Source: Austropuccinia psidii
Taxonomy: Eukaryota; Basidiomycota; Pucciniomycetes; Pucciniales; Sphaerophragmiaceae
Assembly (NCBI GenBank): GCA_023105745.1
Contig: JALGQZ010000015.1
Coordinates: forward strand, 21,649,499 to 21,713,498
Direction: 5' to 3'
Length of the DNA: 64,000 nt
In this document: one piece after another, positions 36,950 through 49,929 of the stretch
Layout of the letters: each line of letters starts with the position of its first letter
Numbering within the stretch: position 1 is the first letter of the stretch
Position numbers and translations under genes: made by a program
The notes under the pieces: generated by a model
Databases searched by the model: none
What the model was told of the DNA's origin: nothing
Seen by the model: only the letters and a program-made list of their open reading frames with translations

Positions 36950-38697
36950 CTTTGAAATATTCTTTGAATTAGAATTACATTTTTAGATTCATTTTTGATG
37001 GGAATTGCATTTAAAGATGGTTTCTGTATTTAAAATCAGCTTTTTTGAAGATAATCGTTTGATAAAATTACATGTTTGAATGAAATTTTAAAGACATTTT
37101 CAAATGAGAATGGATTTTTAAATGTATTATCAAATGAAATATCCATTTTTAAGTGTTTTTCCAAATAAAAATACATTTTTCAATTTATTATCAAATAAAG
37201 GATACATTTTCAATTTTTAAATGTGTTCCAAATAAAAAAACATTTTTGAATGTGTTTTAAAAGAAAAACTCCAATTTTGAATGTTTTTTCAAATATATTT
37301 TCACACAAAACATACAGCTTTAGGTGTATTTTCAAACAAAAAATACATTAATACATGTATTTTGATGTAAAATACATTTTAAAATGTAGCCAAATGGAAA
37401 ATACATTTATACAAGTATTTTCAATTAAATAATGCATTTTTAATTGTTTTTTGGTTGAAAATACATGAACAAATGTGCTTGGTAGTTGATTATACATAGA
37501 AAAATGTATTTTTTACATTAAAATACATTTAAAATGTTTTTCTATTTGAAAACACACTTAGAAATGTATTTTTATTTGGATAAATTTGCAAATGTATTTT
37601 TTATTTGAGTCTACATTTAAAATTGTATTTTTTTGTTTAAAATATATTTAAAAATGTATCCTTTAGCTGAAAATACATTTTGAAATACATTTTATTTTAA
37701 AATACTTGTATAAAGTTACTTTTTTTGGATACAACTGAAAATGTATTTTATGGCTTATTATACATATAAAAATGAATTTTCTTTGGTAAATACATTTCAA
37801 AATGCATTTGTTATCTGAAAATACATTTTTAATACATTAAAAAACGTATTTCTTTTTTGGTAAAACACTTAAAAATGTATTTTTATAAATTTAAAAAGGT
37901 ATTTTTCAGTTTAAAATAAATTTATTTATTTTTTAGCTTAAAATACATTTAAAAATGTATTCTTTAGCTAAAAATACATTTTTAAATGTATTTTCATTTA
38001 AAAACAGATTTATAAATTGATTTTTTGGTTTGGATACAACCAAAAATGTATTTTATACTTGAAAACACATTTAAAAGATTTTTTTGTGGTTGATTATACA
38101 TACAAAAACGTATTTTATTTTGTAAATACATTTGAAAATACATTTAAAAATGTATTTCTATTTGAAATAACACTATAAATCTATCTTTCTTTGGAGACAT
38201 TGGAGAAAATTATTCTTAGTTGCAGATACATTCAAAAATTTATTTTTTGGTTCCAAATAAATTTAGAAATGTATATTTTAGTTTGAAATACTTTTAAAAA
38301 TATAATCTTTAGTTGAAGATACATTCAAAAATGTATGTTAAACTAAAATATACATTTTTAAATGTATATTTTAGCTTGAAATACTTTCAAAAATGTAATC
38401 TTTAGTTGAATATACATTCAAAAATGTATTTTAAGCTAAAATATACATTTTTAAAGGTATTTTTATTTGAATAAACTTGTATTAATGTATTTTATTATTT
38501 GGATAAATTTAAAAATGTACGTTTTAGTTGAAAATACATTCAAAAATGGTTTTTTTAGTTGAGAATACATTTAAAAATGTATTATTGAGTTGAAACTGAT
38601 TGCATAATTTCTTTTTCTTGGATACGTTTAAAAATGTATTTTATATTTGTAAACGTATCTTAAATGGAGTTTTTATTTGGACAGATTTAAAAATGTA
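36950..38697. repeat. Degenerate ~35-bp palindromic satellite (AAATACATTT/AAATGTATTT)
   Basis: About 45-50 diverged units built around GAAAATACATTTAAAAATG and TATTTTTA. The two halves ATACATTT and AAATGTAT are inverted repeats, so adjacent units can pair. The array runs straight into element A coding sequence just before the protease, where gag would be expected. Confidence 0.8.
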
Positions 38698-38719
38698 CAT
38701 TAAAGCTTTCTTTGAGGTC

Positions 38720-41700
38720 ACAGAAGTCCATACTCACTTGCCACAGTACAGTGAGGATTGTCATAACCTGATCAATATCCAGGATGCCAGAATGTGTAAA
38801 AACAGACCTGCTAGAGGTAAAGGATAAACTGCTGGAGCATCTTGTATCACATCAATCTTGATGAATTATATTTAAGCCAAAGTAAATTTGGATACAGGGG
38901 CATTTTGTACTTGTGTAGGCAAAGATTATCTTCAAGCCATACTCCCTGAATGGAAAAACCATCTATTACCAATAGAGGGTGTACAATTTAGTAGTTCCAG
39001 TAATAATATGTACTCTTTAGGCATATTGGACACTAATCTTGTATTTCCACACCCAGCAGGAAGTGTAAGAATGAAAACTGAGAAAGTAGTAATGCACAAT
39101 TGCAAATCTCAGCATAGAATACTTGGAAATGATTACTTGTATTTTTATGGTATTGACATCAATAACCATAAAGACAGATATTTCACAATTGGAGAAAATA
39201 AAAGACAAAAATTTGCATTTTTCAATATGCCAAAGCAAATATCTGTAATATCTTCTATTAAAGACACTTATAAAGAAGAATTTGTGGCTAATCAACTTGT
39301 TGAAGCACAAATTAATCCATCATTATCACCAAAGATGAGGCATGACTTTATTTATGTGTTATACACATATAAGAATACCTTTGCTTCTGATAATGAACTA
39401 TCAGGCGCTATTAAAGGGCATGAAGTTTATATTACTCTTAATATCAACAGACCATATCCTCCAGTACTTAGAAGACCAGATTATCCAGCCAGTCCCAGAG
39501 GTAGAGAAGCCTTGGAAAAACATATGCAAGAATTGATCCAACTTGGTGTACTAAGGAAAGTATGCCATAATGAAGAAGTTTAAGTGACAACACCTGTTAT
39601 TATTGCTTGGCATAAGGATAAATCAAGAATGGTTGGAGATTTTAGAGCATTGAATACCTACAAAGCTCCAGATAGGTATCCAAGAAACTTTGACCCAATT
39701 GTCTAAAGCCAAGTATATAACATCAATGGATGCATTGAAAGGCTTTCACCAAAATGTTTTGATGCCTAAAGCTAAGAAATTACTTAGAATTATCACTCAC
39801 TGTGGTATTTATGAGTATCTCGGAATGCCATTTGGTATTAAGAATTCTCCATCTCATTATCAAAAAATGATGAATACCATCTTCTCCACGGAATTATCTG
39901 AATGATGGCTTATCATTTAAATTGATGATATCATCATATGTTCTGATTCATGGTCTTTGCACCTTGAAAGACTTGCAAGAGTGCTTCACAAAGCTGCAGA
40001 GGTGAATATAAAAATTTCACTCAAAAAATGCAATTTTGGTTTTGAATAACTCAAAGCATTGGGACATATTGTTTCTGGTTTAAGCTTGGGTATTGACAAA
40101 AATAAAGTGGCAGCAGTGTTACTTAAACCAATACCCCAGAATAAAAAAGAAATGATGTCTTTTCTGGGATCTGCCAGTTATTATAGGAAACACTTGAAAG
40201 ACTTTGCAATTCTAGCCAAGTCACTCTATAGAATCTGTGATCAACAGACAGTATTTGAGATGACACAGGAAAGAATTGAAGCTTATGAGAAGATAAGGAA
40301 AGCTCTTACAGAAGAACCTTTACTCCTCATGCCTGACTGGAATATACCTTTTAAGTTGTACATTGATGCATGTGGAGATGGATTAGGGGCAGCCCTACAT
40401 CAAGTCCAAATTATTGATGACAAAGCTACAGAGGGACCAGTTTGTTACATCTCAAGACAAATCAAACCAACAGAAGCCAGATATGGTGCAAGCCAGATGG
40501 AGTGTTTATGTTTGGTATGGGAACTTGAGAGATTGCACTATTACCTTGATGGCAGTGGTTTTGAAGTTATAACTGACTGTAATGCTGTGAAATCACTTCT
40601 TAACATGAAAACTCCCAACAGACATATTTTGAGATAGCAAATAGCCATTCAAGAATATAGGGGCAACATGACTATGGTTTATAAAGCAGGAAACATTCAC
40701 AAGAATGCTGATGGAATTATCAGGGGGGCATTAGCCAATAGTACTGATAACCCAGCTTATGTACCTTTGGAAGAAGAACCACATATTCCAATTGAAGGAA
40801 TTAACATACCTGATATTGGGACTGAATTCTTTGAAGAAATCAGAGAATCTTATAAGCAAGACAAAAATTGCCATATCTTGACTTCCTTATTAGATAAATA
40901 CTGCAAAGATACATCTTTAGTCAATGAACTGGATGAAGTTTGGAAAAATTCCTATTCTGAAAGAATATTTCACTTGTTTGATGGAATAATTTACCACAGA
41001 ACCAAACATTCTTGTGTAATGACATTATTTAGCAGACTGCTTATAAATACCATTCTTCATGAATGCCATGATAGCATTGACTATGGACACCTGTCAGAAG
41101 ACAGAACACTTGAAAAAGTAAACAACTGTGCATGGTGGCCATCTTGGAGAAAAGAGACCATTGAATATTGCCATACCTGTGACAGATGCCAAAAAGCAAA
41201 CAGGTGTACAGGCAAGAAATTTGAACTTATGATCCATATTCAAGAACCAAAATCCCCATGGGAAGTTGTTCACATGGATTGGGTCACAGCACTTCCTCCA
41301 AGTGGTGACAAAGGTTATAATGCTTGTTTAGTCATTGTAGACAGATATAGCAAAACTCCCATATTCTTACCATGTAATAAAGATGACACTGCTATGGATA
41401 CAGCTCTTCTTCTATGGAGTAGAGTTATTTCTAATACAGGGTTATTTAAAAATATCATAAGTGACAGAGATCACAAATTCACATCTGCACTTTGGACCAA
41501 TCTTCATCACTTTTTTGGGACTAAGTTATCATTTTCTACAGCATATCACCCTCAAACAGAGGGGCTAGCAGAGAGAATGATTCAAACTTTAGAAGAAATG
41601 ATCAGGGGATTTTTTCCTTATGGGTTAGAACTCAAAGACTCAGATGGCTTTACCCATGACTGGTGCACTCTGATACCTGCATTGGAATTGGCATATAAGA

Positions 41701-42370
41701 CATCAGTCCATTCTCCCACAGGTCAAACTCCTGCTATGTTAGAAAAAGGATGGAATCCAAGACTCCCAGCAGACACACTGAGGAAATAGTTGATTGACAT
41801 TAATCCTACAGCTTCCAGCTTCAAGATAATGCTTGATAAAGTGAAACAGCATGCAAAACAGAGTATGAATGACGCTTTTGAGTATGCAAAACAGAAGTGG
41901 GACAAGAGTCACAAAGTACCAGACTTCAAAGTAGTGGACTTAGTTCTAGTTTCAACCTTGAATTTGAATAATATCAAAGTCCCAAAGAAACTTAAAGATT
42001 CTTATTTAGGACTTTTGTTATTGTTGCCTTACATGGAGCCAATGCAGTTCAAGTGGAATTGAGTGGTAAATTAGAAAGTAAACACCCCACCTTTCCAGGC
42101 AGCTGGATAAAACCTTATCCACCAGCTGACAAAGAATTGTTTCCTTTAAGGAAACCAGCTCCTTTGACTGTACCACCAGTGGAACAGAGTGAAGACAAAA
42201 AGATAAAGAAATTCATTAAAGAAAGGAGACTTAGGGGTAAAGATAAAAGAGAATATCTTGTTAGATATAGAAATCCAGTACATGAAGATGAATGGCTGGC
42301 AGAATCAGAAATTTGTGACTCAGATAAACTGTTAATAAGATTTAGACATGAAAGAAGGCCACAAGCCTGA
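38720..42370 (+). pseudogene. Pol of element A: protease, RT, RNase H, integrase, C-terminal chromo-like domain
   Basis: Aspartic protease with LDTGAFCTCVG (38885). Then RVRR-like spacer and RT with VGDFRALNTY, ITSMDALKGFHQN, MPFGIKNSPSHYQ and IDDIIICSD near 39920, where a stop replaces the residue before IDD. RNase H has [38 protein letters not shown]. Integrase has HECHD...GH with CHTCDRC, then [16 protein letters not shown] and [12 protein letters not shown], so the DDE acids are intact. A last block ending EDEWLAESEI (about 42300) resembles a chromodomain. Lesions are TAA at 39581, a deletion with frameshift near 39683, TGA at 39903, TAA at 39920, TAG at 40635 and 41787, and a frameshift near 42050. 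The rest stays readable, so this copy looks younger than B and C. Confidence 0.9.
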
Positions 42371-42505
42371 ATATGTCTATAAATGTGCTTTAAATCACTT
42401 GATCTGAGTAATGTAAAGAGGTTGGACAGTGGACATTAACCCCCTTTGGGGCCTTTTTCTTCTTTATACCATTGATAAAATTGTAGTACAATTTTATTTT
42501 TTTGT

Positions 42506-42514
42506 GGAAGGGAA
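42506..42514 (+). promoter_or_regulatory. Polypurine tract of element A
   Basis: GGAAGGGAA immediately before TGTGAGCC, the presumed 3' LTR start, and downstream of the pol stop. The position and composition fit a plus-strand primer. Confidence 0.6.
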
Positions 42515-44358
42515 TGTGAGCCTTAAGGTATAATTTACATACCAAATTAGGACACAATTATCTTGAAAATGAATTCTGAACTATGCATAACCCATAAGTC
42601 ATGCATATATTCAAAATTCATCATTTTTTATTTCAGAAAAGATGAAGAACGTTTTATTGGGTAAGTAAATACATTGATTTAAGGCCAGATTTGGATTCTA
42701 CAAAAAATTTCACTTAGGGTAGCTACATAGAGTTAATAAGCTCAAATCAACTCTTTGAGGTTTTGATATGGAAAATACTTCAATACCACATAAAAGATCT
42801 GTGAAAATTTTGTTTTTCTCAATTTCACACCAAAATAATGGGAATGTGAGAAATCCCATGTTACATATACACTAAGAATAGTGTTATTCATGTTTTGGGC
42901 ACTGAATATTATGGTATTCTTATATGCACTCTTGGTACACCTATAGTGGATATCAGTCTTTAAGCCTGAATCTCTATTTTTGACATGAAAATAGCTAGAG
43001 GGGACAAAAGACATCAAAGAGAGCAAGGGTACCCAACTTCTGAGGCCTCTGAGGTGTGGATAGCTCCAAAGCTTTGATACATGGCTGATCTTGACTCAAT
43101 TAGTAAACTAAAACCTTTTGGGAACCTGGTTACAAAGTCAAAATTTCATTATATCATAAGAAAATAGCAAATAAGCTGCTATTTTGATGTGCCAAGGAGG
43201 TAAAGAGCAACTCAGACTCCTATAACCATGTCAATTCTTAATGAATTTCCATGGATAAGCCCCAAAAGAGTAATTAAAGCCCTTTTTGGACTAGTATCCA
43301 CAATATACTGCTATTTGCAATTCTACGTAGAAATGAGGTAAAAAATTAAAAAATTCATTAAAAATACAATTCTTAATGAATCTTTCTGAAACTTTCAGGA
43401 CCAATTAAGACCTGTCTGATTTGTATAGAAACCAAAAAATAATTATACTTTCATATGTAAAATTAAAAGTCCTACTTACCATCCATTTTTGATGATTCCA
43501 CATGAAACACAGAATCTTTCAAAATTTACAGAAAAAACATTCTGTGATGAAACTTACAATAACATTGATACCTTTGAGAAATAAATGATTATTTTGGAAT
43601 AAAAGAAGGTTTACAGTTGTTACTCCTTTTATTCTTAACCATAAATGGGTTGGTAGTCATGTAAAAGCCTCAATCAAGTAACTGTGAGAATCTTACATGA
43701 CAACAGATGATGCAATCAATAATCCAAAAAGTTTTATTGTTTTATCACTCACTGGTTTTTCAGTTTTCTCCATAGAATGCCCCTGTGAGCTGTCTTAGAC
43801 TTAAAAGAGGCTTCCTCTTGCTGTTTTTTCCAGAATAATCACATTATTCAATTATACCTTTAGTACCAACAAGTAAGTAGTAGTTGAATATTTTCTTAAG
43901 TGTTTTAAATCTTTCAGAATCAATCAGAAAGACTTGAAATAATAGAAATTAACTATATATTTCTGTAATATTGTTATAAAATTGTTTTTTGATCCATTAA
44001 ATCCACAATTCTACATCAAATCTCTCTACTATTATCTTCTAGAAGGTTCATTGGATTAATAGTGAGTGATTTATCTTAACTCTTAAAGTTTTTATCTAGT
44101 AATAGTTATCTTTATAGTTATTCTTGTAAAAGATAATTATATATATTAAAATAATTTTATTATTGAATTCTTCTTGTAACTGATTCTTGTAGACAATTAT
44201 TGCTTACTGTTATAATGACTAGTAGTGTATAACACGTAAAAGAAATAATTCTTTAGTTATTTAATTGTGGCTATAATAATTCTTCATTATTATAAGAACA
44301 GTAATAGTACTGTTGATTAATAGTAATATTATAAACAGTTTCATAGACACATCTTACA
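42515..44358 (+). repeat. Candidate 3' LTR of element A (about 1.84 kb)
   Basis: Starts TGTGAGCCTTAAGG after the polypurine tract and ends ATCTTACA, giving TG...CA termini. The next base begins sequence homologous to the middle of the antisense gene of element B. No second copy lies in the window, so the LTR call rests on termini and junction only. No coding frame of note is inside. Confidence 0.55.
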
Positions 44359-45435
44359 ACTTTGATCCTCATCAAATTTATGATAGGTAAAAGGCAGTTG
44401 AAATCTTGGATCCACCTTTCTCTGAGTGCTTGATGAATGGTAAAGAATTATTTCAGAATTTTAACCACAATTCTTCAAAATTCCACTACTGTTTTGTTGG
44501 GAAGAAGCCATGTCAACATTCAGGAGTGCCACTGTCCACTGTCAAAAGATACTTGTGGAGCAAGAAGGGTGGGCCTTTTGGGAAATATTTCACAGTCCCT
44601 GAGGCCCTTACTCCTGATGGTACTTCAGGTTATTCAAGCTGTAAGTTATTTGGTTTTCATGTATGACTTTAATTGATGACTGGATCTAGGAAAAGGGAGG
44701 TTGCAAGATGGACCAATGTTGGAGGGCCTATTGCCACTGGTGGAAGGCCAATTTACTCAAGCTCACAAGTCCCAATCTCCAGGATCAATAACCAAGGGGT
44801 GGTGACAATAATAAGGAAGATTTCTGATTAACAAACTGATCTGGACTCTCAAGGAAGTAATTAATTGGATGGGAAAGAAGCTGAGGTGATCAATCCATTG
44901 GCTTGTCACTCTTCAAGCTCTTCACCCACTCAACCTCCTATTGAAAAATTCCACAGTAGCCATATCACCAGTGCCCCAAGAAAGTTCCAACCTGTCCTGT
45001 CTTTATTAGAATATTCCATCCCTCCTCTTTCACCTAAACCTTCCACTTCCAGGCCGGTTCTGGTTTCACCAATGAAGCCATCTCCTATCCCACATCCCAA
45101 GCCATCACAAATTAAGACCTGTGGCAAGCACCATCAAAAGAAGAGAAGCTTGGTATCCTTTTCCATTACCCGCTGCACAAGTATTTCAAAATTAGGAGCA
45201 TTGGCCAATCAGGGTTACCAGAGAGAATCCAACTGTGGTGAATGAAGGTCAGGATTCTGTAGCCAGATTATTCAGGGGGGTTTATAGAAATACTAGGAAG
45301 GTAATTGTGTGTGCTAATGATATAATGGTCCCTGGTACTGCGTCTGAAGAAATACATGCCAAGTTTTCCTGGTATGAAGATGAATTGATAAGCAAACTCC
45401 AGAGGACTTTTGATGATCTTGGTAAGGATAACTAG
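44359..45435 (+). pseudogene. Antisense accessory gene of element C (decayed, N-terminus missing)
   Basis: Homologous to 20216-21313 of element B. Of the six cluster cysteines only Cys2, Cys5 and Cys6 remain: the region reads FSECLMNGKELF and SKFHYCFVGKKPC, with Cys1, 3 and 4 replaced. Other conserved blocks are YLWSKKGGPFGK, TPDGTSGYSS, GGRPIYSSSQVPISR-like sequence near 44740, and FSWYEDELISKLQRTFDDL to the stop at 45435. The intron donor GTAAGT (44641) persists but its TTAG acceptor has changed. Stops near 44396 and 44830 confirm decay. Confidence 0.65.
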
Positions 45436-46099
45436 TTTTTTTTCCTTGTCTGTGTTTGGTTTGTCTTTTATTCCCACTCTTATAAATAATAAGATAAAAA
45501 AAATGGAACCTCCCAATACATGATATAAGAGGGCATGCTTCTGCTTTATGAAGAAATAAAAAAAAATATACAAGTAAAAAAGAAAAACAAAATTAAGAGA
45601 GAAAGAAAGTAGAGAAAAAAATAAAACTTCTGAGGGGCATCCTTCTTGTGGTGAGCTGCTTTATTTTGGCCATTTTTTCTTCAAAGATAAAATTAAGAAT
45701 TTTCTGATCACAGAGTGGCCAAGGTGCTGTTTTACAAGAAGTAGAAACCCTCAGAGATGCATACCAGGAGATTCAACTTACCTTCATAACTTCCACTCCC
45801 CACCAAGCACCATAAAAAAAACAGCAAGCTTTGCAATAAGTGACTTTGAGCTAAGGAATGTCTTGAATAATGATAAATGGAATAATTTAGAAAAGAAAAG
45901 TAAAAAGAAAAAAGGAAATTTGGCCATATCTCAATGAAAGGTCCAAGTTTGAGGGTATTTATGTTGCAAGGCCTTCTGGATCTGTCCAAAGGATTGAGAA
46001 GTGCTTAAAAAGTGGCCAAGGTAGTGCTTAAACCAAATATGGGTAGAATACCCCTTTAAAGGTGCATGCCAGGAGAGGAACTTACTTTCATAACTTCTA
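45436..46099 (+). repeat. Shared 3' region of element C with internal duplication
   Basis: Equivalent of 21314-22029 in element B. The duplicated ACTTCCACTCCCCACCAAGC-type blocks lie near 45790 and 46095. The CPYC-type short frame is degraded (PSCGELLYFGH near 45650). Confidence 0.5.
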
Positions 46100-49000
46100 C
46101 TCCCCACCAAGCACCATAAAATCAAACTCTTGAGGTATTTGGGCCAGGATTGTCAGGATACAAGGGATGAAAATCCTTGAAAAGATCTGGTTAGTTTTTA
46201 AAGTTGGAAGCTGGTTCCCAAGCTGTTCTTTCTGGGTCATCACTGAATCCTTTCCACTATACAAGTTACCATAACTTACCTCTTTTGAGCTTGGAGCCCA
46301 GAGCCTGAGCCACTTTCCATTCCTCTTGCTCTTCTGCCATGACTGGTGGTGGAAAATTGATTTTGGTTTGGGATAGTTAATTGCTTGACTGGTTCCAATA
46401 AGAATACATGGCATACAGGGTTAAATGAATTCCATATTTGAGGAAACTTGAGGTGATATGCATGGCTGTCAATCTTCTTCAATACTTCAAAGGGTTCCAA
46501 CCATCTTTCTGAAAGCTTCTTGGTGGGTCTTTTAGTCATTATATTCTCTGAGGCTATCCATACTTTGTCCCCAGGTTGGAAATCAGGTGGAATTTTCCTA
46601 TTTCTATCTGAATACTTTTCAAATCACCTTATTGCTGACTCTAATTCTTCTTTGACCAATTTCTGTACTTATTGGAGTTTTTTTGATAACTTTCCAGCAG
46701 GTGTGTCTTGAGAAATGTCAATTGAATCAAAGCTTTTATTTCTTCCATAAATGGTGAAAAAAGATGATTTCTTTGTTGATTAATGTTTTGCATTATTTTA
46801 GGCAAATTCAGCCAGAGGGAGCCAGATATGCCAGTCATCTTGGTGGTAGCTGACATACATCCCAAGATACTGTTATAGAGCCTGATTTACCCTCTCTGTA
46901 TATCCATCTGTTTCAGGGTGAAAAGCAGTTGAAAGATCTCTGGATATCTTGGGCTACTGACATAATTGGGACCAGAATGATGAAACAAATAAGGATCCCC
47001 TATCACTAAAAATACTGATTGGAAGGCCATTCTTGCAAAATACATGACTGATGAATATTGGAAATAAGTCCAAGGAAGTAATTTCTCAATACGTTGGAAT
47101 GAATATGGCCATTTTTGAGAATCTGACCACAACTACTAGCATTGAGTCAAATTTGTTGGACAATTGAAATTGAGTGATAAAGTCCATTGATAATAAGCTC
47201 CAAGGAACAGATGAAACTTGAAGAGGCTTTAGTAATCCAAACTTCTTATGATGAATGTTTTTGTTTCTTGAGAACTGCTGACATGAGGACACATAGTCCT
47301 TGATTATTTGATTCATGCCAGCCCATGAAAAATCCCTCTTGATGAGCTTAAGGGTCTTCTCCAGGCCCCAGTGGCCAGCCAACAGTGAGTCTTGACACTT
47401 TTAAAGAATATCAAATTGAATTTCTTGATTAATTGGAATAACCACTCTATCTTTGAAAAACAATAACTTGCCTTGAGGTTCAAGAGGGGAATCTGTTACT
47501 GATTCATCTCTTTCTAGTTTCCTGAGTACTTATTTATAGTATTTTTCTTGCCATACTCCTTTTTGAATGTATTCAACTAAATCTGAGAAAATTTCTACTT
47601 TGATTGAAAAGAATCTTGATTCTTGAATTCCATCTTGCTTAAGAACTTGATGAGAAATTTGAGGATTCTTGTTGATTAAGTCCACCCTCCTATCTAGCTA
47701 CACATTTTACTGATGTTATAAGGCATCTGGTAAAGTGGCCTGACTGCCTTGGTGGTAAGTAATAGTAAAATGAAACTCAGAGAGAAATTGATCCCAGAGG
47801 GCTTGATGGTGAGTAAGGACTTTGGAAGACATAAATTACTGAAGAGAAGAATGGTCTGTAAAGACTTAAAAAGAATTAGAAAGAGAAAGGAGGAAAGCCC
47901 TCAAGTGCTTGGGAGCCCAAACTATGCCAAGGAGTTCCTTGTCATGAACTTCATAGTTGATTCAAGCTGGGAGAATCTTGTGACTATTGTATGAAATAAG
48001 ATGCTTTCCTGAGTCAATCACCTGACTCAGTATAGAACCCAAAGCATAATCAGAAGCATCAGTTTCCACAATAGGTAGTAGAGAAGGATTGAAATGAGAA
48101 AGGATAGGGGAAGTGATGAATGCTTCTTTGAGTAATTGAAACTCACTAAGAGCTTCCCCATTGAAGATAAAGGGAGAATATTTTTTAAGAAGGGAAGTTA
48201 GAGCAGTGATTTTTTTGGAGTAACTTTTAATGATGCAACAATAGAAATTGGAAAAGCAAAGAAATTATTGAAGAGCCTTGATGTTCTTGGGCTGAGGCCA
48301 ATTAATTATTTTTTGAGCTTTTGAAGAATCCATAATGAGGTAATAGCTTGAAACAACATAGCCAAGGTATTCCACACTTGAGGCATGGAATACACACTTT
48401 GAGAATTTGGAAAACAGCTTATTGTCCCTCAGCCTTTGGAGGACAGAGGCCAAATGTTTGACATGTTCCCCTCAGTGCTTGAGAATACCATAATATTATC
48501 AAGATAAAATGAAACCAAAATGTCTAAGAAATCTGAAAAGATATCATTTAAAAGATTCTGGAAAGAAGCAGGAGCATTGGTAAGGCCAAGTGGCATAACC
48601 AAATACTCATAACTACCATATTTGGCTCTAAAGGCAGTTAAGTGCTCATCCCCCTCTTTGATTCTCAGGAGATTATAAGAACCATGCAGATATATCTTGG
48701 AGAAGATAGTGGAGCTTTTGAATGCAGTGAGAAGCTGGTTCATAGGAGGAACAGGATACCTGTTCTTCCTAGTGACCACATTGAGTTTGAAGTAGTAAAC
48801 ACACAAATGGAGGCCACCATCCCTTTTCTTAACAAAAAAGGACAGGTTCTCCTGTTGAAGAGGAGCTTGGCCTGATGGAATGATTCTCTACATTCTCTGA
48901 AATTTAGACCCGTAGTGTTTCTGACTGTTGATTTGATAATGAGTAGATAACACCAACTGGAGGTAGAAGACCCTCTGGTTTGATATGATGATCACAGGCA

Positions 49001-49700
49001 CAGTTTGGAGGAAGTTCCTCTGCTTTCAGCTTGGAGAATACATTCAAATACTGCTTATAAGAAGGAGGGACTACCTTCAACACAGTTTCAATCTCTTCTG
49101 GCTCTTCCTCCAAGGAGGCACAAAAGGATAAAGGAGGAAGGTCCACATCCCCTTAAAAGAGATGAAGTGAAGATATACCAACATCTTCTTCAACATATTT
49201 TATCTCTTTGAAGACTTCATCTCTTGATGGAATTAATTACTGAGAGGGAATGATGGAAGCAATATGGACAGAAGAAGGAAGGGAAGGTGTCTTAAGTTCA
49301 CTAACCAGAGCAACACTGTTAACATCAGTGGAAAAGTCATTACTAGTAGAAGATTTAATACCAATCAAATCCTTATGACTATAATCATAGGTGATAAATC
49401 CATTTTTATAGTCAATAATGGGATTAAAATGGTAGAGGAAATCATAGCCCAATATTAGGTCTTCTCCCTTGGGTGAATCTATGATGAAAAGGTCCCATTC
49501 AAAGCTTGGGAAGGAAGGAAAGTAAACTACCCACTTGGTATAATGAGTGATGAAAAAGGCAGGGGATTAATTGAAATCCAGAATGAAAAGAGTAATATTT
49601 TCAGGGAGCTCTGACACAGTCAATGAGTACTTGAGAACAAAATTCTTTGCAATAAAAGAGTTTGTAGCACCACAATCAATGAGAATACTATAAAAAATAT
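46100..49700 (-). pseudogene. Pol of element C (decayed)
   Basis: Minus strand from 49700: protease-like ILIDCGATNSFIAKN (DSG changed to DCG) and ILGYDFLYHFNPIIDY. RT (48900-48265) has RKNRYPVPPMNQLL, SKIYLHGSYN, PLGLTNAPASFQNL and YLDNIMVFSS followed by the same frameshift as in element B. RNase H (about 48070-47700) is poorly preserved. Integrase (47382-46600) has GMNQIIKDYVSSC, SMDFITQFQLSN, and FLVIGDPYLFHHS, where the second Asp block SDRG is mutated. The tail has RPTKKLSERWLEPFEVLKK (46530). Confidence 0.8.
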
Positions 49701-49929
49701 CAAAGACATAAGAGAAAATAAGAAATTATAAAGATTTCTTGACACTAGTATTCAGAGTGCACAATTGTTCTCTTGAAGGAAATAAGTGAGAACCATCAAA
49801 AACACCATGATTCCCACTCAGGCCTTTCCCTTCTTGCTATGGAAGTCTCTTGATGATCCAGGCTTGTTCTGGGGTCTCTTGAATCATTTTTCAATTGGGG
49901 TTCTTCCACCACAGTAGGTACATAAACCT
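49701..49929 (-). pseudogene. Gag-protease junction with zinc-knuckle remnant, element C
   Basis: Continuation of the element between the protease block and gag, aligned by position with 25546-25859 of element B; frames are broken. Confidence 0.4.

Larger units (their letters stand above)
38698..44358 (+). mobile_element. Element A: Ty3/Gypsy retrotransposon, 5'-truncated, decayed
   Basis: Plus-strand pol followed by a polypurine tract and a candidate 3' LTR ending exactly where element C sequence starts. Gag and the 5' LTR are missing, replaced on the left by the satellite. The sequence is very close to polyproteins I recall from Austropuccinia psidii. Confidence 0.8.
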
